The translations under genes were made by a program, and so were the position numbers. The notes beneath the pieces are model-generated. The model searched no databases. It was not told the DNA's origin and saw only the letters and a list, made by a program, of their open reading frames with translations. Below are positions 1 to 8,406 of a stretch of DNA of 10,468 nt, one piece after another (position 1 is the first letter of the stretch; each line of letters opens with the position of its first letter). This DNA is from Trachelipus rathkii (lineage: Eukaryota; Arthropoda; Malacostraca; Isopoda; Trachelipodidae), in the NCBI GenBank assembly GCA_015478945.1, contig JABUQX010042025.1, positions 20,001 to 30,468 of the forward strand, written 5' to 3'.

Positions 1-388
1 TGTGTATGTGTGTCAAACAACAAATAAACAAAAACAACCGGCGTTCATTCCTTGGCGTCTCAATATGGCCCTTCTTTGGTAATACGCCTAACGATATACT
101 GATCGCGATTTTGTGCTCCAGGTTCATTGTTGGTTCACTCACTGGGGAAAGTGTTCCTTTTCGCAATTTGTGGTTTCTAACACACTTACAGAGGCGTTCT
201 GGTAAGTTAAGATGAATCTTAACACGCCTATTCATGAGTAATGATCTGTGATCGAGAGATCGCAAATGGAACCATGAGCTGCAATGATTATAACAAAAAG
301 ATCACGATGCACTATTATTGCGAGTAGGGTTCACAGATCTATAAGGTTCACTCTTGATCAAAAGCACCGAAGAAGAGGTATATAAAAC
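1..388. other. Left flank with an open frame running off the edge; no gene assigned
   Basis: Sequence of ordinary composition. On the minus strand an ATG at 235-233 opens a frame of 78 codons with no stop before the window edge (starts MNRRVKIHLNLPERLC, with PKKGHIETPRNERRL near its visible end). It is rich in Lys and Arg. The plus strand is also open at 6-215 (69 codons), so the absence of stops may simply reflect composition. I recognise neither protein. The minus frame is the better candidate because it has a basic, exon-like composition, but no splice site or motif supports it. A TATA-like run lies at about 379-388, directly before the ATG at 389, which is too close for a normal core promoter. 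Confidence 0.3.
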
Positions 389-1013
389 ATGTCCGACTTC
401 TCATCAGAAACACAAACGAAACAGCTCGCCTATATACACGATCGATTGAAGACCATTGACGGTATCGCTTCCCTGTCGAGCTCGAGAAAGACGTTTGATA
501 CGTTGCTTCGATACGGGGCTGTCTTTCCATTCCGACCATTGGATAATGAGCTCTTGACCGGACTCTGAAGAAAGTCTCCATTTCATTGAGATTGCAGGTT
601 GCTTACTGGAAAAACGAGTCCACAAACTTTACCAGGGGAGTTAGGGGAGAGCCTTAGCCAAAGTCACCTCGCATGACCTGCACCTTGGCCAATGCTGTTG
701 ACCGTGCTTTGAAAACGCGTCACCATTAGACTTGAAAGCGTTTTGCGCATTGACGTGCAGCTGCGTGGCCGAAAGAGGAAACAAAAAAAAAAGGGGCCAA
801 TTTTCTCCGGAGTTGGGAGTCTTACTAGAGTCAGCTGTTTTAGCAAATTGTTTGCTAAAGAACCTGCAAAAAAGTACAAAAATGCTAAAAAGGCTTCCAG
901 ATTTAGCGACAAATCTGGATACCTCTCAGTTCCGTACCAATTACTACTTACGGGAACCACGCTGGGGTGATGAAATCCCACCAATGAGATTCCGAGTACA
1001 TGTACTGCCATGA
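389..1013 (+). pseudogene. Unidentified decayed coding-like stretch, two frames
   Basis: An ATG at 389 opens 59 codons ending at the TGA at 566-568 (begins MSDFSSETQTKQLAYIHDRL, ends FRPLDNELLTGL). The next frame takes over at 567 (EESLHFIEIAGCLLEKRVHK) and runs to the TGA at 1011-1013 with only two internal stops in about 149 codons (a TAG near 643 and a TGA near 706). Read together, this looks like a protein of about 200 residues with one frameshift and two nonsense changes. The later part is rich in Leu, Lys and Asn, with several Cys (KAFCALTCSCVAERG). I do not recognise the family. Possibilities are a mobile-element gag, an endogenous viral fragment, a host pseudogene, or chance. The overlapping minus-strand frame at 664-1029 (121 codons) is also open, which weakens the case. 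Confidence 0.3.
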
Positions 1014-1128
1014 CATTTGTTGGACGCATATTGCGAATTCTAGACTAATGTATTTGTTTTAGTTTTTAAAAAAAACACCCAACTTTTCTGACCCACAAAT
1101 AATCGAGTTAAATTTTTTTAACCCAATT

Positions 1129-1140
1129 CCTCGGACTTAT
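1129..1140 (+). repeat. 12-bp direct repeat, copy 1 (left border of AT array)
   Basis: CCTCGGACTTAT is the last ordinary sequence before the first AT array. The identical 12-mer recurs at 1921-1932 inside the island embedded in that array. Confidence 0.5.
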
Positions 1141-1213
1141 GTCCTTATATATAATATATATATATATAGTATATATTTATATGGGTAGTATATATAAAGT
1201 ATTATGAGTAGTA

Positions 1214-1247
<34 letters not shown>

Positions 1248-1790
1248 CATATATATATATATTATAATATATATATATTATATATATATAATATACTGAG
1301 TGTTAGTATATAATATATATTGTATAGTGATAATATAATACTACCTATATCCTTTCTACTACCCTCACCCTTATTGGGTTTATATGATAGTTGTATATGG
1401 ATATAAGTAAACTATTATGATTTTATGGGTCTTACTTATATATACTACTTTATAATAGGTAAATGAGGGGATTATATTCTTATATATTAGTGGGATATAC
1501 TAGGAAAATAACTAGAGGTATTTATACAACTAATGATTAAGCATTATAAACATTAACGTATATATATACCGATTATAGCTATATAATCTAATAACTACCT
1601 AAAATATAAGGGGAGATAGAGTAGAGAGAGACTCATATATAGTACCCTATATACTTAAGTATTACCTATCATATACTATATATAGTATATATTATAGTAT
1701 ATATATAACTAGTATTATATATATAAAATATTTATAACATATTAAATATGTCTTTGCTAATAATGGCTATATATTATTATATATCTGTTA
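1141..1790. repeat. Degenerate (AT)n microsatellite array, first block
   Basis: Long runs of alternating AT (for example around 1216-1245) are broken by short G- or C-containing interruptions such as GGGTAGTA and GAGTAGTAGT. This looks like an old, point-mutated dinucleotide array. Imperfect self-complementarity means it could form hairpins or cruciforms. The part from about 1340 to 1640 is less regular and contains GGGG, CCTATATCC and AGAGAGAG interruptions. No coding potential or RNA gene is visible. Confidence 0.9.
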
Positions 1791-1976
1791 TTAAGAAAAG
1801 CCCTGTGGCACAAAACGGTGATGAGCGACAGGAGTTGCACTGGCAACACGGCGCGATTTCGACACTCATAACGTTCGGATCCCCGCTAGGTAGGAATTTA
1901 CACGGTAGAACGATCTTACCCCTCGGACTTATAATAGGGCGGCCTATGCCCGTGAGGTGTGAACTTTGTGTAAAAT
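1791..1976. other. GC-balanced island inside the AT array; unidentified
   Basis: About 185 bases of ordinary composition interrupt the AT array abruptly on both sides. A plus-strand frame stays open across the whole island (residue runs such as RQELHWQHGAIST and GRPMPVRCELCVK), but its only start codons lie in the flanking AT repeat or at its far end, so I do not call a gene. No tRNA-like A or B box, poly-A tail or terminal repeat is evident, and no clear target-site duplication flanks it. It may be a fragment of a mobile element, or original unique sequence stranded by repeat expansion on both sides. Confidence 0.5.
1921..1932 (+). repeat. 12-bp direct repeat, copy 2 (inside the island)
   Basis: Same CCTCGGACTTAT as at 1129-1140, same orientation, start positions 792 bases apart. 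Similarity barely extends beyond the 12-mer: an ACCC-type run precedes both copies, at slightly different spacing. Confidence 0.5.
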
Positions 1977-2537
1977 AATATATATCATTATATATTATTA
2001 TATATATATATATATATAAGTATAATAAGACTCAGACGGTATATATATATATATAATATATATATCATAATTAGTATATATATATATTACTATGTATATA
2101 TATATATAATATACTATATATCAATAATACTATATATATGGGTATTCAGGAAAATCTCTCACATTAAAGCTACGGTCCGCTATATTTTTATCACAGGTAT
2201 TAATAATTATGGAAATATATAGATACTAAGAAGGATAATAATATATATGTCTCACTACAATATTTACCTCATATATATATATACCTATATATATCATAAT
2301 ACTAGTATATAGCACTTGAATGGGATCTATATGATATATTAATTTAAATATAATATATCTAATGGTGATATCAATATTATATATATATTATATATATATA
2401 TATATATTAATACATATCAGTATTACTAAGTATATAATATATATATATATAATTATATATATATTATATCATATAGTATATTACATATATATTTACTTAT
2501 AAAATTATTTGAACCCTATATATATAATATATATATA
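1977..2537. repeat. Degenerate (AT)n microsatellite array, second block
   Basis: This continues the first array after the island, with alternating AT runs at about 1999-2018, 2041-2060, 2385-2410 and 2435-2465. A short less AT-rich patch lies at about 2142-2200. No gene is seen. Confidence 0.9.
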
Positions 2538-2668
2538 AAGCTTTCAAATAAATTAATGCGCTTACCTCACAAGAGAAAACGTACAAGCACGCTATACCCA
2601 AAACTAACAATAGCATCAAGAGAAACAAAAACAAACATTTCACCCTTTCCAACATGTGTAGTCCTCTT
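2538..2668. other. Second non-repeat island in the AT array
   Basis: About 130 bases without AT alternation, rich in A and C on the plus strand (AACAATAGC, AACAAAAACAAAC). There is no ORF of note and no recognisable repeat family. It is probably unique sequence or a short repeat fragment isolated by array growth. Confidence 0.4.
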
Positions 2669-3180
2669 ATATACTATATATACCTATATACACATATATA
2701 ATAGCATAGTATACTAATATAATATAGTAACAGCTATAATATCACTAATGACAGAATTACGTATACTACCACTATTATACTATATACTTCTCATATAGCC
2801 ATTAAGTAGTATGAATACTTTACAATATATACCAGTATACTACTATTACGTGATATACAGTAGGGTATAGCTATATTATATAAGTATACTTCCAATCCCA
2901 TTATATTCTATCTAATCAAGGGATGATTATGGTATAATATATATATGTAATATACTAGCTTAGTACTGAATAATATATTCGGGCAAAAATTACGTCATTA
3001 TGATATAGTATATAGTATAGGAATATAAGGTAATATAGTAATATTATATAATATAATTATAATATATATAGATATATATATAGTATATCATATCATCATT
3101 GGGGAAAAGGGGATATAATATATATATATATATATATTATATAATAGTAAATATATGAGAAAGGAATATATATATAGTTG
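2669..3180. repeat. AT-rich, strongly decayed microsatellite-like block
   Basis: This block is dominated by TATA, TAGTATA and ATATAT words, with frequent isolated G and C (TAGTATAC, CACTATTATAC). Longer pure runs appear again at about 3060-3085 and 3118-3140. It reads as an older or more interrupted part of the same array system. Nothing coding is visible. Confidence 0.75.
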
Positions 3181-3905
3181 CATATAACTTTTAAAAGAAA
3201 AGGCTAGAATAATTAGCAAATTAAATATGGATATTTGTTATTTCTATTTTTTATTCTTAAATTACTGATTTTATTATTACATTATTTTATATCTACATTT
3301 TCAATGTTTCATCTGCCTTTGTAATATGTCCTACAATTTTAAAATTGCAAGAACTTTCCTCTAAACCTCTTGCCTCTAGAGCTCTTGTTCAAACTCAAAC
3401 TGTCATTCCTTTATTTTATCAATTCTTATCAAAAATGGAACTGATACAGACAACGGAAAATTTGAAAGATCGGCCCATCTTTCCATATAACTCCTTATAT
3501 CCTGAACATTTAAAATTCATGATACATAATCTTTACTTCAGTTAAGGACGTCATCTCTCCTTATTTCGAACCCCTTGCTTCATCTTCTGTTCAAGGGAGC
3601 AGTTTCGTATTCTGCTAATTGATAATTTAGCAATAATAATCCTTCAAATCAATTTTCGTTATCCCTTCTCTCAGGCCTTTCACTTCCCTTATTAACTACA
3701 TTTCGCACTTTTGTATCCCTCCCATGTTGTTTGGCTATCAATAGCTAAATATTACGCCAAAAACCTTCTTTTTAGCCTTTTATACTTAATTAACATACTG
3801 TCTTCACTCCCTATTCGCTAGTTATTTTTTTTTCTTTTCGCAATCTTTTTTGGGTATCACAGGCACCCGCAAACGGTTCTGTATTGAAGCTCAGACAGTA
3901 GACGG
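3181..3905. other. AT-rich unique-looking sequence, no gene recognised
   Basis: The longest open stretch is 66 codons on the plus strand at 3345-3545 (LQELSSKPLASRALV near the start), which matches nothing I know and has no coding context. The region lies 3' of the minus-strand LINE endonuclease, where its reverse transcriptase would be expected. I looked for reverse transcriptase blocks on that strand and saw none, so the LINE does not obviously continue here. Pyrimidine bias on the plus strand rises towards the CT tract that follows. Confidence 0.5.
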
Positions 3906-4185
3906 TATTTCTTAAAAGTATTCCATTCCTCTTTTACTCCCGTTCTTTCTCTCTCTTCTTCACTATTCCTCAATATTTCTACCAAAATTCTCTCTCGTCT
4001 CTCTGGCTCTTTCTCTCCTCCTTCTTCTCTCTTCTCTCTCTTCTCTCTTTCCGCTCTGCTGCTCTCTCAGTCCATATTCTTCGAACAACTGATCCGAGTG
4101 GCAATACTATCTCTCGTCTCTCTCTCTCTTCTTCTCCACTCTATCTCAACTCATCTGTCACTCTCTCTACTCTCTCTCTCTCTTG
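3906..4185. repeat. CT-rich (plus) / GA-rich (minus) simple-sequence tract
   Basis: Interrupted TCTC, TTCTTC and CTCTCT runs, densest at about 3945-4070 and 4105-4185, with (CT)n of several units. The tract abuts the point where the minus-strand LINE endonuclease reading frame ends. Polypurine/polypyrimidine tracts of this kind can adopt triplex structures, but the interruptions limit this. No gene is seen. Confidence 0.85.
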
Positions 4186-4990
4186 CTAAATTCTAATATT
4201 TTCTTCCGGCCTCATATTCACCGTTATCTTTGCTTCTCCCAAATAGTGATCAGGTATACCCCCCTGCTGCACCCTTAAGACGCTCACATCCAACAACATC
4301 CCCATTTGACTTACAAATACATAATCAAGCAGAGCACGATCACCTTTCAGTCCACTGACTAATGTATATTTATGTATATTCCTTTTTTTTAACCTACATT
4401 TTCCTATTATGATCTCTTTAGCAGCACATAATTCTAACAATTTTCCTCATTTTCGTTCTTGCCTTGTATTCCAAAAGGGCCTAATATTCCTCGTACTTGT
4501 TCATCACCCCCCGTTGCGTTTAAACTACCTAACAAGCATACTATATTATTCTTAAGAAAACTACCTCAGCAATCTTTTAATTCAACTCTAAACACCTCTC
4601 CTACTTCCTCTGCTCTATCAATTAGCGGGGCATATGTGAACTTACAAATATTTATCTAACTTTCATTTCTCAATTTCATTTTTACCCACATTAATCTTGG
4701 ACTAATTAATTTACTTTCATTCACATATTCCCAAAATTCTTCTTTCATAAGTATCATTACACCTTCTCTAGCCCTGACTCTCCCACTCACCTCTGAAACT
4801 AGTCCCCTGTAGCTTCCAAACAATTCCTCTCTTTTGCCTCTGAACTTTGTTTCACTTAAAGCACATATTTCTATTATTCCCCTTTCCTTGCAATCCAGCC
4901 CTACCTGTTCCTCTTACATTCAAACAAGAAATTTTGAAGATTCCTTTATTTCCCACTTTCATCTTTGTTTCTGATTCTGTTTTGGTATTT
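4186..4990 (-). pseudogene. LINE (non-LTR retrotransposon) apurinic-type endonuclease, decayed
   Basis: This is an endonuclease/exonuclease/phosphatase-fold domain, the enzyme that nicks target DNA for LINE insertion. Reading from high to low coordinates, the blocks appear in family order: SCLNVRG (4909-4923 covers LNVRG), ALSETK with the catalytic-type Glu (4845-4856 covers SETK), AREGVMILMKEEF, FTYAP, LLGSLNA (4518-4529 covers GSLN), HKYTLVSGLKGDRALLDYV, and IPDHYL (PDH at 4246-4254). Total length fits a complete domain. Damage: a frameshift near 4895, an in-frame TAG at 4656-4658, a TGA at 4566-4568, and a one-base shift near 4442 that leaves the last 84 codons open. The Asp expected in the GDxN block is Ser, and the Ser before Asp-His is Pro, while the Asn, Glu, Tyr and His positions remain. 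The reverse transcriptase expected next is absent. The family resembles proteins annotated as craniofacial development protein 2-like in decapods (from memory). LINE clade not assigned. Confidence 0.85.
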
Positions 4991-5380
4991 CTTTTGTTTT
5001 AACTCTTTCGTGTGTTATTTCTAATTGTCTCCTTTGGGTTTCCTTCACTACATCTGTTTTTGAGAAGAAAGCAAAATGACTAGAATTGTTCCCAGCCTCT
5101 TACAGCCACTCGTTTTCAACAAATTTTACGAGAAATTATTAAAAATTTTCCATCACAAAATTTAGAAAATCTTACCTCGCTCAATGAACGAAGTTTGTTA
5201 AGAATTCTAATAAACTTCCTTAATTTCTATTTTAAAAAGATTAAATCAATTTAGTAGTTTTTATTGAAAGTTTAGAATCTAAAGTTTTACTTTGTAAATA
5301 GCTAAATCTTAATTACCTCAGTCCATCTTATAAAATAATAAAAAGTTATCTCGCCAAATAATAAATTTATAATTAATTTT
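4991..5380. other. Sequence upstream of the LINE endonuclease; probably LINE 5' part, then AT-rich flank
   Basis: On the minus strand, 5060-4990 is Lys- and Gln-rich when translated and leads directly into the endonuclease, so it is probably the start of the LINE ORF or its leader. Stops interrupt every frame. From about 5100 to 5380 the sequence is AT-rich with no ORF, no recognisable promoter motif and no known repeat. The 5' end of the LINE cannot be placed. Confidence 0.4.
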
Positions 5381-5420
<40 letters not shown>

Positions 5421-5790
5421 AATATATTATATTATTATATATATCATATAGTATGTATGTATATTCTGAATTGATATGGAATATGATATATATATATATA
5501 TATATATTAATAAGGATATAATAATACAGGCTAGTAATAATACTCACATATATTTATTATAGTATTATATAGTATAATATATGTATGAATAAAATACAGC
5601 TATAGTATAAGTTATATAAATATAATTATAATATATAAATATATATATACTAATTTTAATATATATATAATAATAATAAGCTACTACTAATATATAATAA
5701 TATGAATATGTATATATTTTGATATATATAGTGAATATATTTTTTAGTATATAGTATATTACTACTAACATATATTAATCTATATGAAGT
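5381..5790. repeat. Degenerate (AT)n microsatellite array, third block
   Basis: Pure alternating AT runs at about 5384-5413 and 5488-5507, then TATAAT, AATAATAT and TATATAT mixtures to about 5775. The 68-codon minus-strand open frame at 5565-5771 is a Tyr/Ile repeat translation of this array, not a gene. The array ends where the Gypsy-type element begins. Confidence 0.9.
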
Positions 5791-5916
5791 AAACGGAGGA
5801 CAGGGAACACTCCACACAAACGAACTTTAATGAACATAAACATTCCCTTCATTGAAATCACACAAATAACCTATACTACATAATGGGGGCAAGGGTGGCA
5901 GAATCTTCCGGATCGA

Positions 5917-6616
5917 ATGCAAAACAAATATAAAGGGGATGGTCAGAGAAAAGGGTTGCAGCCGCTGCCCATTGATCAAGAAACAATAAGTGCAATCGGC
6001 ACTGGCGAAATTGGCAGAGAGGGATTTCCAACTCACAATAACCAATTGGGACAGGATATGTCGAGACTTATAATCAGACTACCCTTAGTATATACTAGTA
6101 TGCCGAGACCTAGAGTTGAGGAAGAACATAATATAAGGGCATAGTCTGGGCCGCGTCTGGCGTGAACTGAGGCTAGCTAATATACGTATTACCACACCTA
6201 CACTCGAGTGCTGAGTTAATTTCCTTCGGTCCGAGTGATTGTTTTGACCTCAAACGTCACAGATGGCATCCATTCGATTAACAGTTAAAACCCGCCTCAA
6301 TTTACGACATAAACAACAAGAATATTACTTCCAAGAGAACCAACAACCCCTAGTCAATGTTGGTTTGAACATACGGACAGCAGATGACTTGGTCACGACT
6401 CAGCTATTATGGGAAGCACTTTATCAGGGAAACCCGAGCTCGCATATATACACGAGAACTCCCCAACATTGCCAGGCCGCGTTCCCACAGCAAAACGTTG
6501 GTGGAACAGCTCCAAACCCACCTATACCAACTCCTAACAGATTATTAAGTCGATTTCCAAACCTAGTGCTACCTCCTGTTTCTCCAAGAAATCAAAGAAA
6601 TAACGTGACTTTCTAG
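5917..6616 (+). pseudogene. Gag-like segments of the Gypsy-type element
   Basis: Two open stretches in different frames: 5917-6144 (75 codons, ending near MPRPRVEEEHNIRA) and 6263-6616 (117 codons, beginning MASIRLTVKTRLNLRHKQQ). The second has an acidic/hydrophobic patch (IRTADDLVTTQLLWEALYQG) like the helical end of a capsid domain, then a Pro-, Asn- and Gln-rich stretch (about residues 75-117), which often links capsid to the zinc knuckle. The zinc knuckle about 260 bases downstream supports the assignment. The 118 bases between the two stretches are closed in all frames or very short. Gag sequences diverge fast, so this call rests mainly on position and composition. The structural protein would form the particle that packages the element RNA. 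Confidence 0.5.
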
Positions 6617-6975
6617 CTCTAACGGGGCCCCCATCTCAACAATAGGCCGCAACCGCCACAAACAAATAATCTTCTGTAATCCCACTGGCTTGGTATCGCA
6701 AAAGAGGACCATCTGAATCCCACAGTACAGAAGCAAAATACAAACAACTTGGTGGCAGGAAGTGACTCTCTTCCAAACTATGTAAGCAGCGTGGACAGCC
6801 TTTTTAACGGATTGTCCATCACGACCGAGTACTTTTGCGGACAGAGGGCACATCTGGATGAGTGTACCTACCGAATAAATGCTATCGATGTATAAGAGGA
6901 CATGTGGTTCAGAACTGTCCACAAACCAGGCAAACTCAGTCTATCTACTTCCACATTCCCTTCTGTCAAGGGGAT
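6617..6975 (+). pseudogene. Gag C-terminal part with CCHC zinc knuckle (nucleocapsid remnant)
   Basis: At 6880-6918 the frame reads CYRCIRGHVVQNC, followed by PQTRQTQ. All four zinc ligands of a retroelement CCHC knuckle are present, with aromatic and Gly residues in the right places. The spacing is Cys-x2-Cys-x3-His-x4-Cys, one residue shorter than the usual x4 between the second Cys and His, so a three-base deletion probably removed a residue. Upstream, another frame is open for about 60 codons (NPTVQKQNTNNLVAG onward) and is Asn/Gln-rich, as gag tails often are. The knuckle would bind RNA. The overlapping minus-strand frame at 6569-6922 is a shadow. Confidence 0.75.
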
Positions 6976-7091
6976 CTCTGGAATGAATTGCCCCGCAACA
7001 GATACCAATATTAAAAAACTAATTACTCTGTGGGAGGGGCCCACCTGCAGACCGCACTGCGTCTAAAGAATGCCAAAATCCAAAGAGATAA

Positions 7092-7280
7092 AAGACAACA
7101 TCCATCCACGAAAGGGTCACCGTCATTATATCAACTGAAACTGACAATTCAGAAATAATACCTGAATTATTGCAAGTAAATGTCCCGACAAGAACTATGT
7201 TAGATCTTATAGACGAATCCTCCAAAAGTATACTAATGATTCTCGCTGAAAAGCATGACTACAACTCTAAAGACAAATAA
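7092..7280 (+). pseudogene. Retroelement aspartic protease remnant
   Basis: An open stretch of 62 codons contains IIPELLQVNV, then LIDESSKSILM at 7206-7238. In Gypsy-type proteases a Pro-Glu-Leu and Val-Asn segment precedes the catalytic Asp-Ser/Thr-Gly by about this distance, and SSKSIL-like residues follow it. Here Asp (7212-7214) is kept, but the following Thr/Ser-Gly is replaced by a single Glu, so a codon is missing and the Gly is gone. The enzyme, which would cut Gag-Pol into its parts, would not work. Only the N-terminal third of the domain is recognisable. Its position 290 bases after the zinc knuckle is as expected. Confidence 0.6.
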
Positions 7281-8406
7281 GGTCGAATGGATGTTTCGGT
7301 CATAACGACCCCTTTTTCTTCTCAAGTTTAAACCCACCCTGGGCTCAAGAACCTCTGTCAACGACTGTCTTTCGTCACAAAATAAACTCCAACCGGAGTC
7401 CTTAAAAATAAGAACCCAATAATACGCCCAAAAGCCCATTTCTCAGCTAGGATCCAACCCTTCTGAATGAACTTGGTAATAGTTTATATGATGAATGCTC
7501 TCAAACGACCCTGTTGGAAGCTTTGTGATACTGACATCGTCATATTAACCAATCGAACTTAATTATGGTCTGCTAAATATCCTTTGAAATCTGACTATAA
7601 TACAGGTCCGTCGCATCGGTGCAGTTGTTTTTGAGTTATTGGCAGTACGATTCTCGCACTTCTAAAGCATTGTACAGAGGCCGAAGACTTTTGTCGTTTC
7701 GGATGAATTTTTTCATAGTTTAGTCTAAGGTTACCGATCTTTAACGTATCTTGAAAATATATTACCTGAGCTAGCTAGAAAGAATTGTTAACACGCATAA
7801 AGATAGCTGTGTCATAGCAAAGATATAACGGACCCAAAATGGTGCACGACATACAGCAATTGGCCCACGGGAAACATCCTTCAAACACCATGATTGAGGT
7901 ACCGCTTACAAAGAAAGTTGGTTTCTCAGAAACCCCTCTCAACCAGCCTTGTTGTTCACACCTAGTGAACAGAATCACTGTTTCATGGACCATGCTGTCA
8001 CTCCATACTCACCCTATTCCCCGATGGTTACTCACGATCTACTAAAACAATATAAAAATTAAGCAAGGTTATATTTACATTTTCTATACTTTCTATAAAC
8101 CCAATCCAACCATTCCTACACCAATATAGGTTGATTACTCAGAAATTACAAAAGACCTACAAAGAATGACCAAACCCGCGAACTTACTGCGGCCTTGTTG
8201 ACCGTGGATCCACCGACTACAAGAAAAAAAACCAAACTCATGTCGTTACAACGAAGATGTCGTCATCACTGAGTCTGGGAGATGCAGACGTAGGATGCAC
8301 TTCCCCCTTACAAGCATCTATAGAAACCAATGAGACAGACCAGTGTGTGAACCGTTAGAAGACTGGCAGGGTCCAATCTGTAACGAGGTCAAGAAGTATG
8401 GTATAA
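7281..8406 (+). other. Unassigned stretch between protease and reverse transcriptase
   Basis: The rest of the protease and the N-terminal part of the reverse transcriptase should lie here. Near the end, EVKKYGI (about 8385-8405) sits where the helix before the first reverse transcriptase strand is expected. The only open plus-strand stretch of note is 7839-8045 (68 codons, MVHDIQQLAHGKHPSN at its start), which I do not recognise. It is probably polyprotein linker. The total gap is somewhat long for a Gypsy element, so a small nested insertion is possible, but I see no boundary. Confidence 0.4.

Noticed and set aside
664..1029. 121-codon minus-strand ORF
   Set aside because: It has no recognisable motif and overlaps the plus-strand coding-like stretch. 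Its composition (Phe- and Leu-rich from a purine-rich plus strand) is typical of a shadow frame, though it cannot be fully excluded.
1748..1978. 76-codon plus ORF across the island in the AT array
   Set aside because: Its N-terminal part is translated AT repeat, and the remainder has no known motif, so there is no basis for a gene call.
5565..5771. 68-codon minus ORF rich in Tyr and Ile
   Set aside because: It is a translation of AT microsatellite, not a protein.
6569..6922. 117-codon minus ORF
   Set aside because: It lies opposite the gag tail and the zinc knuckle, which has much stronger support on the plus strand.
8182..8230. A degenerate second zinc knuckle (TYCGLVDRGSTDYKK)
   Set aside because: Only one of four ligands is present, and it lies downstream of the protease; chance is the simpler explanation.
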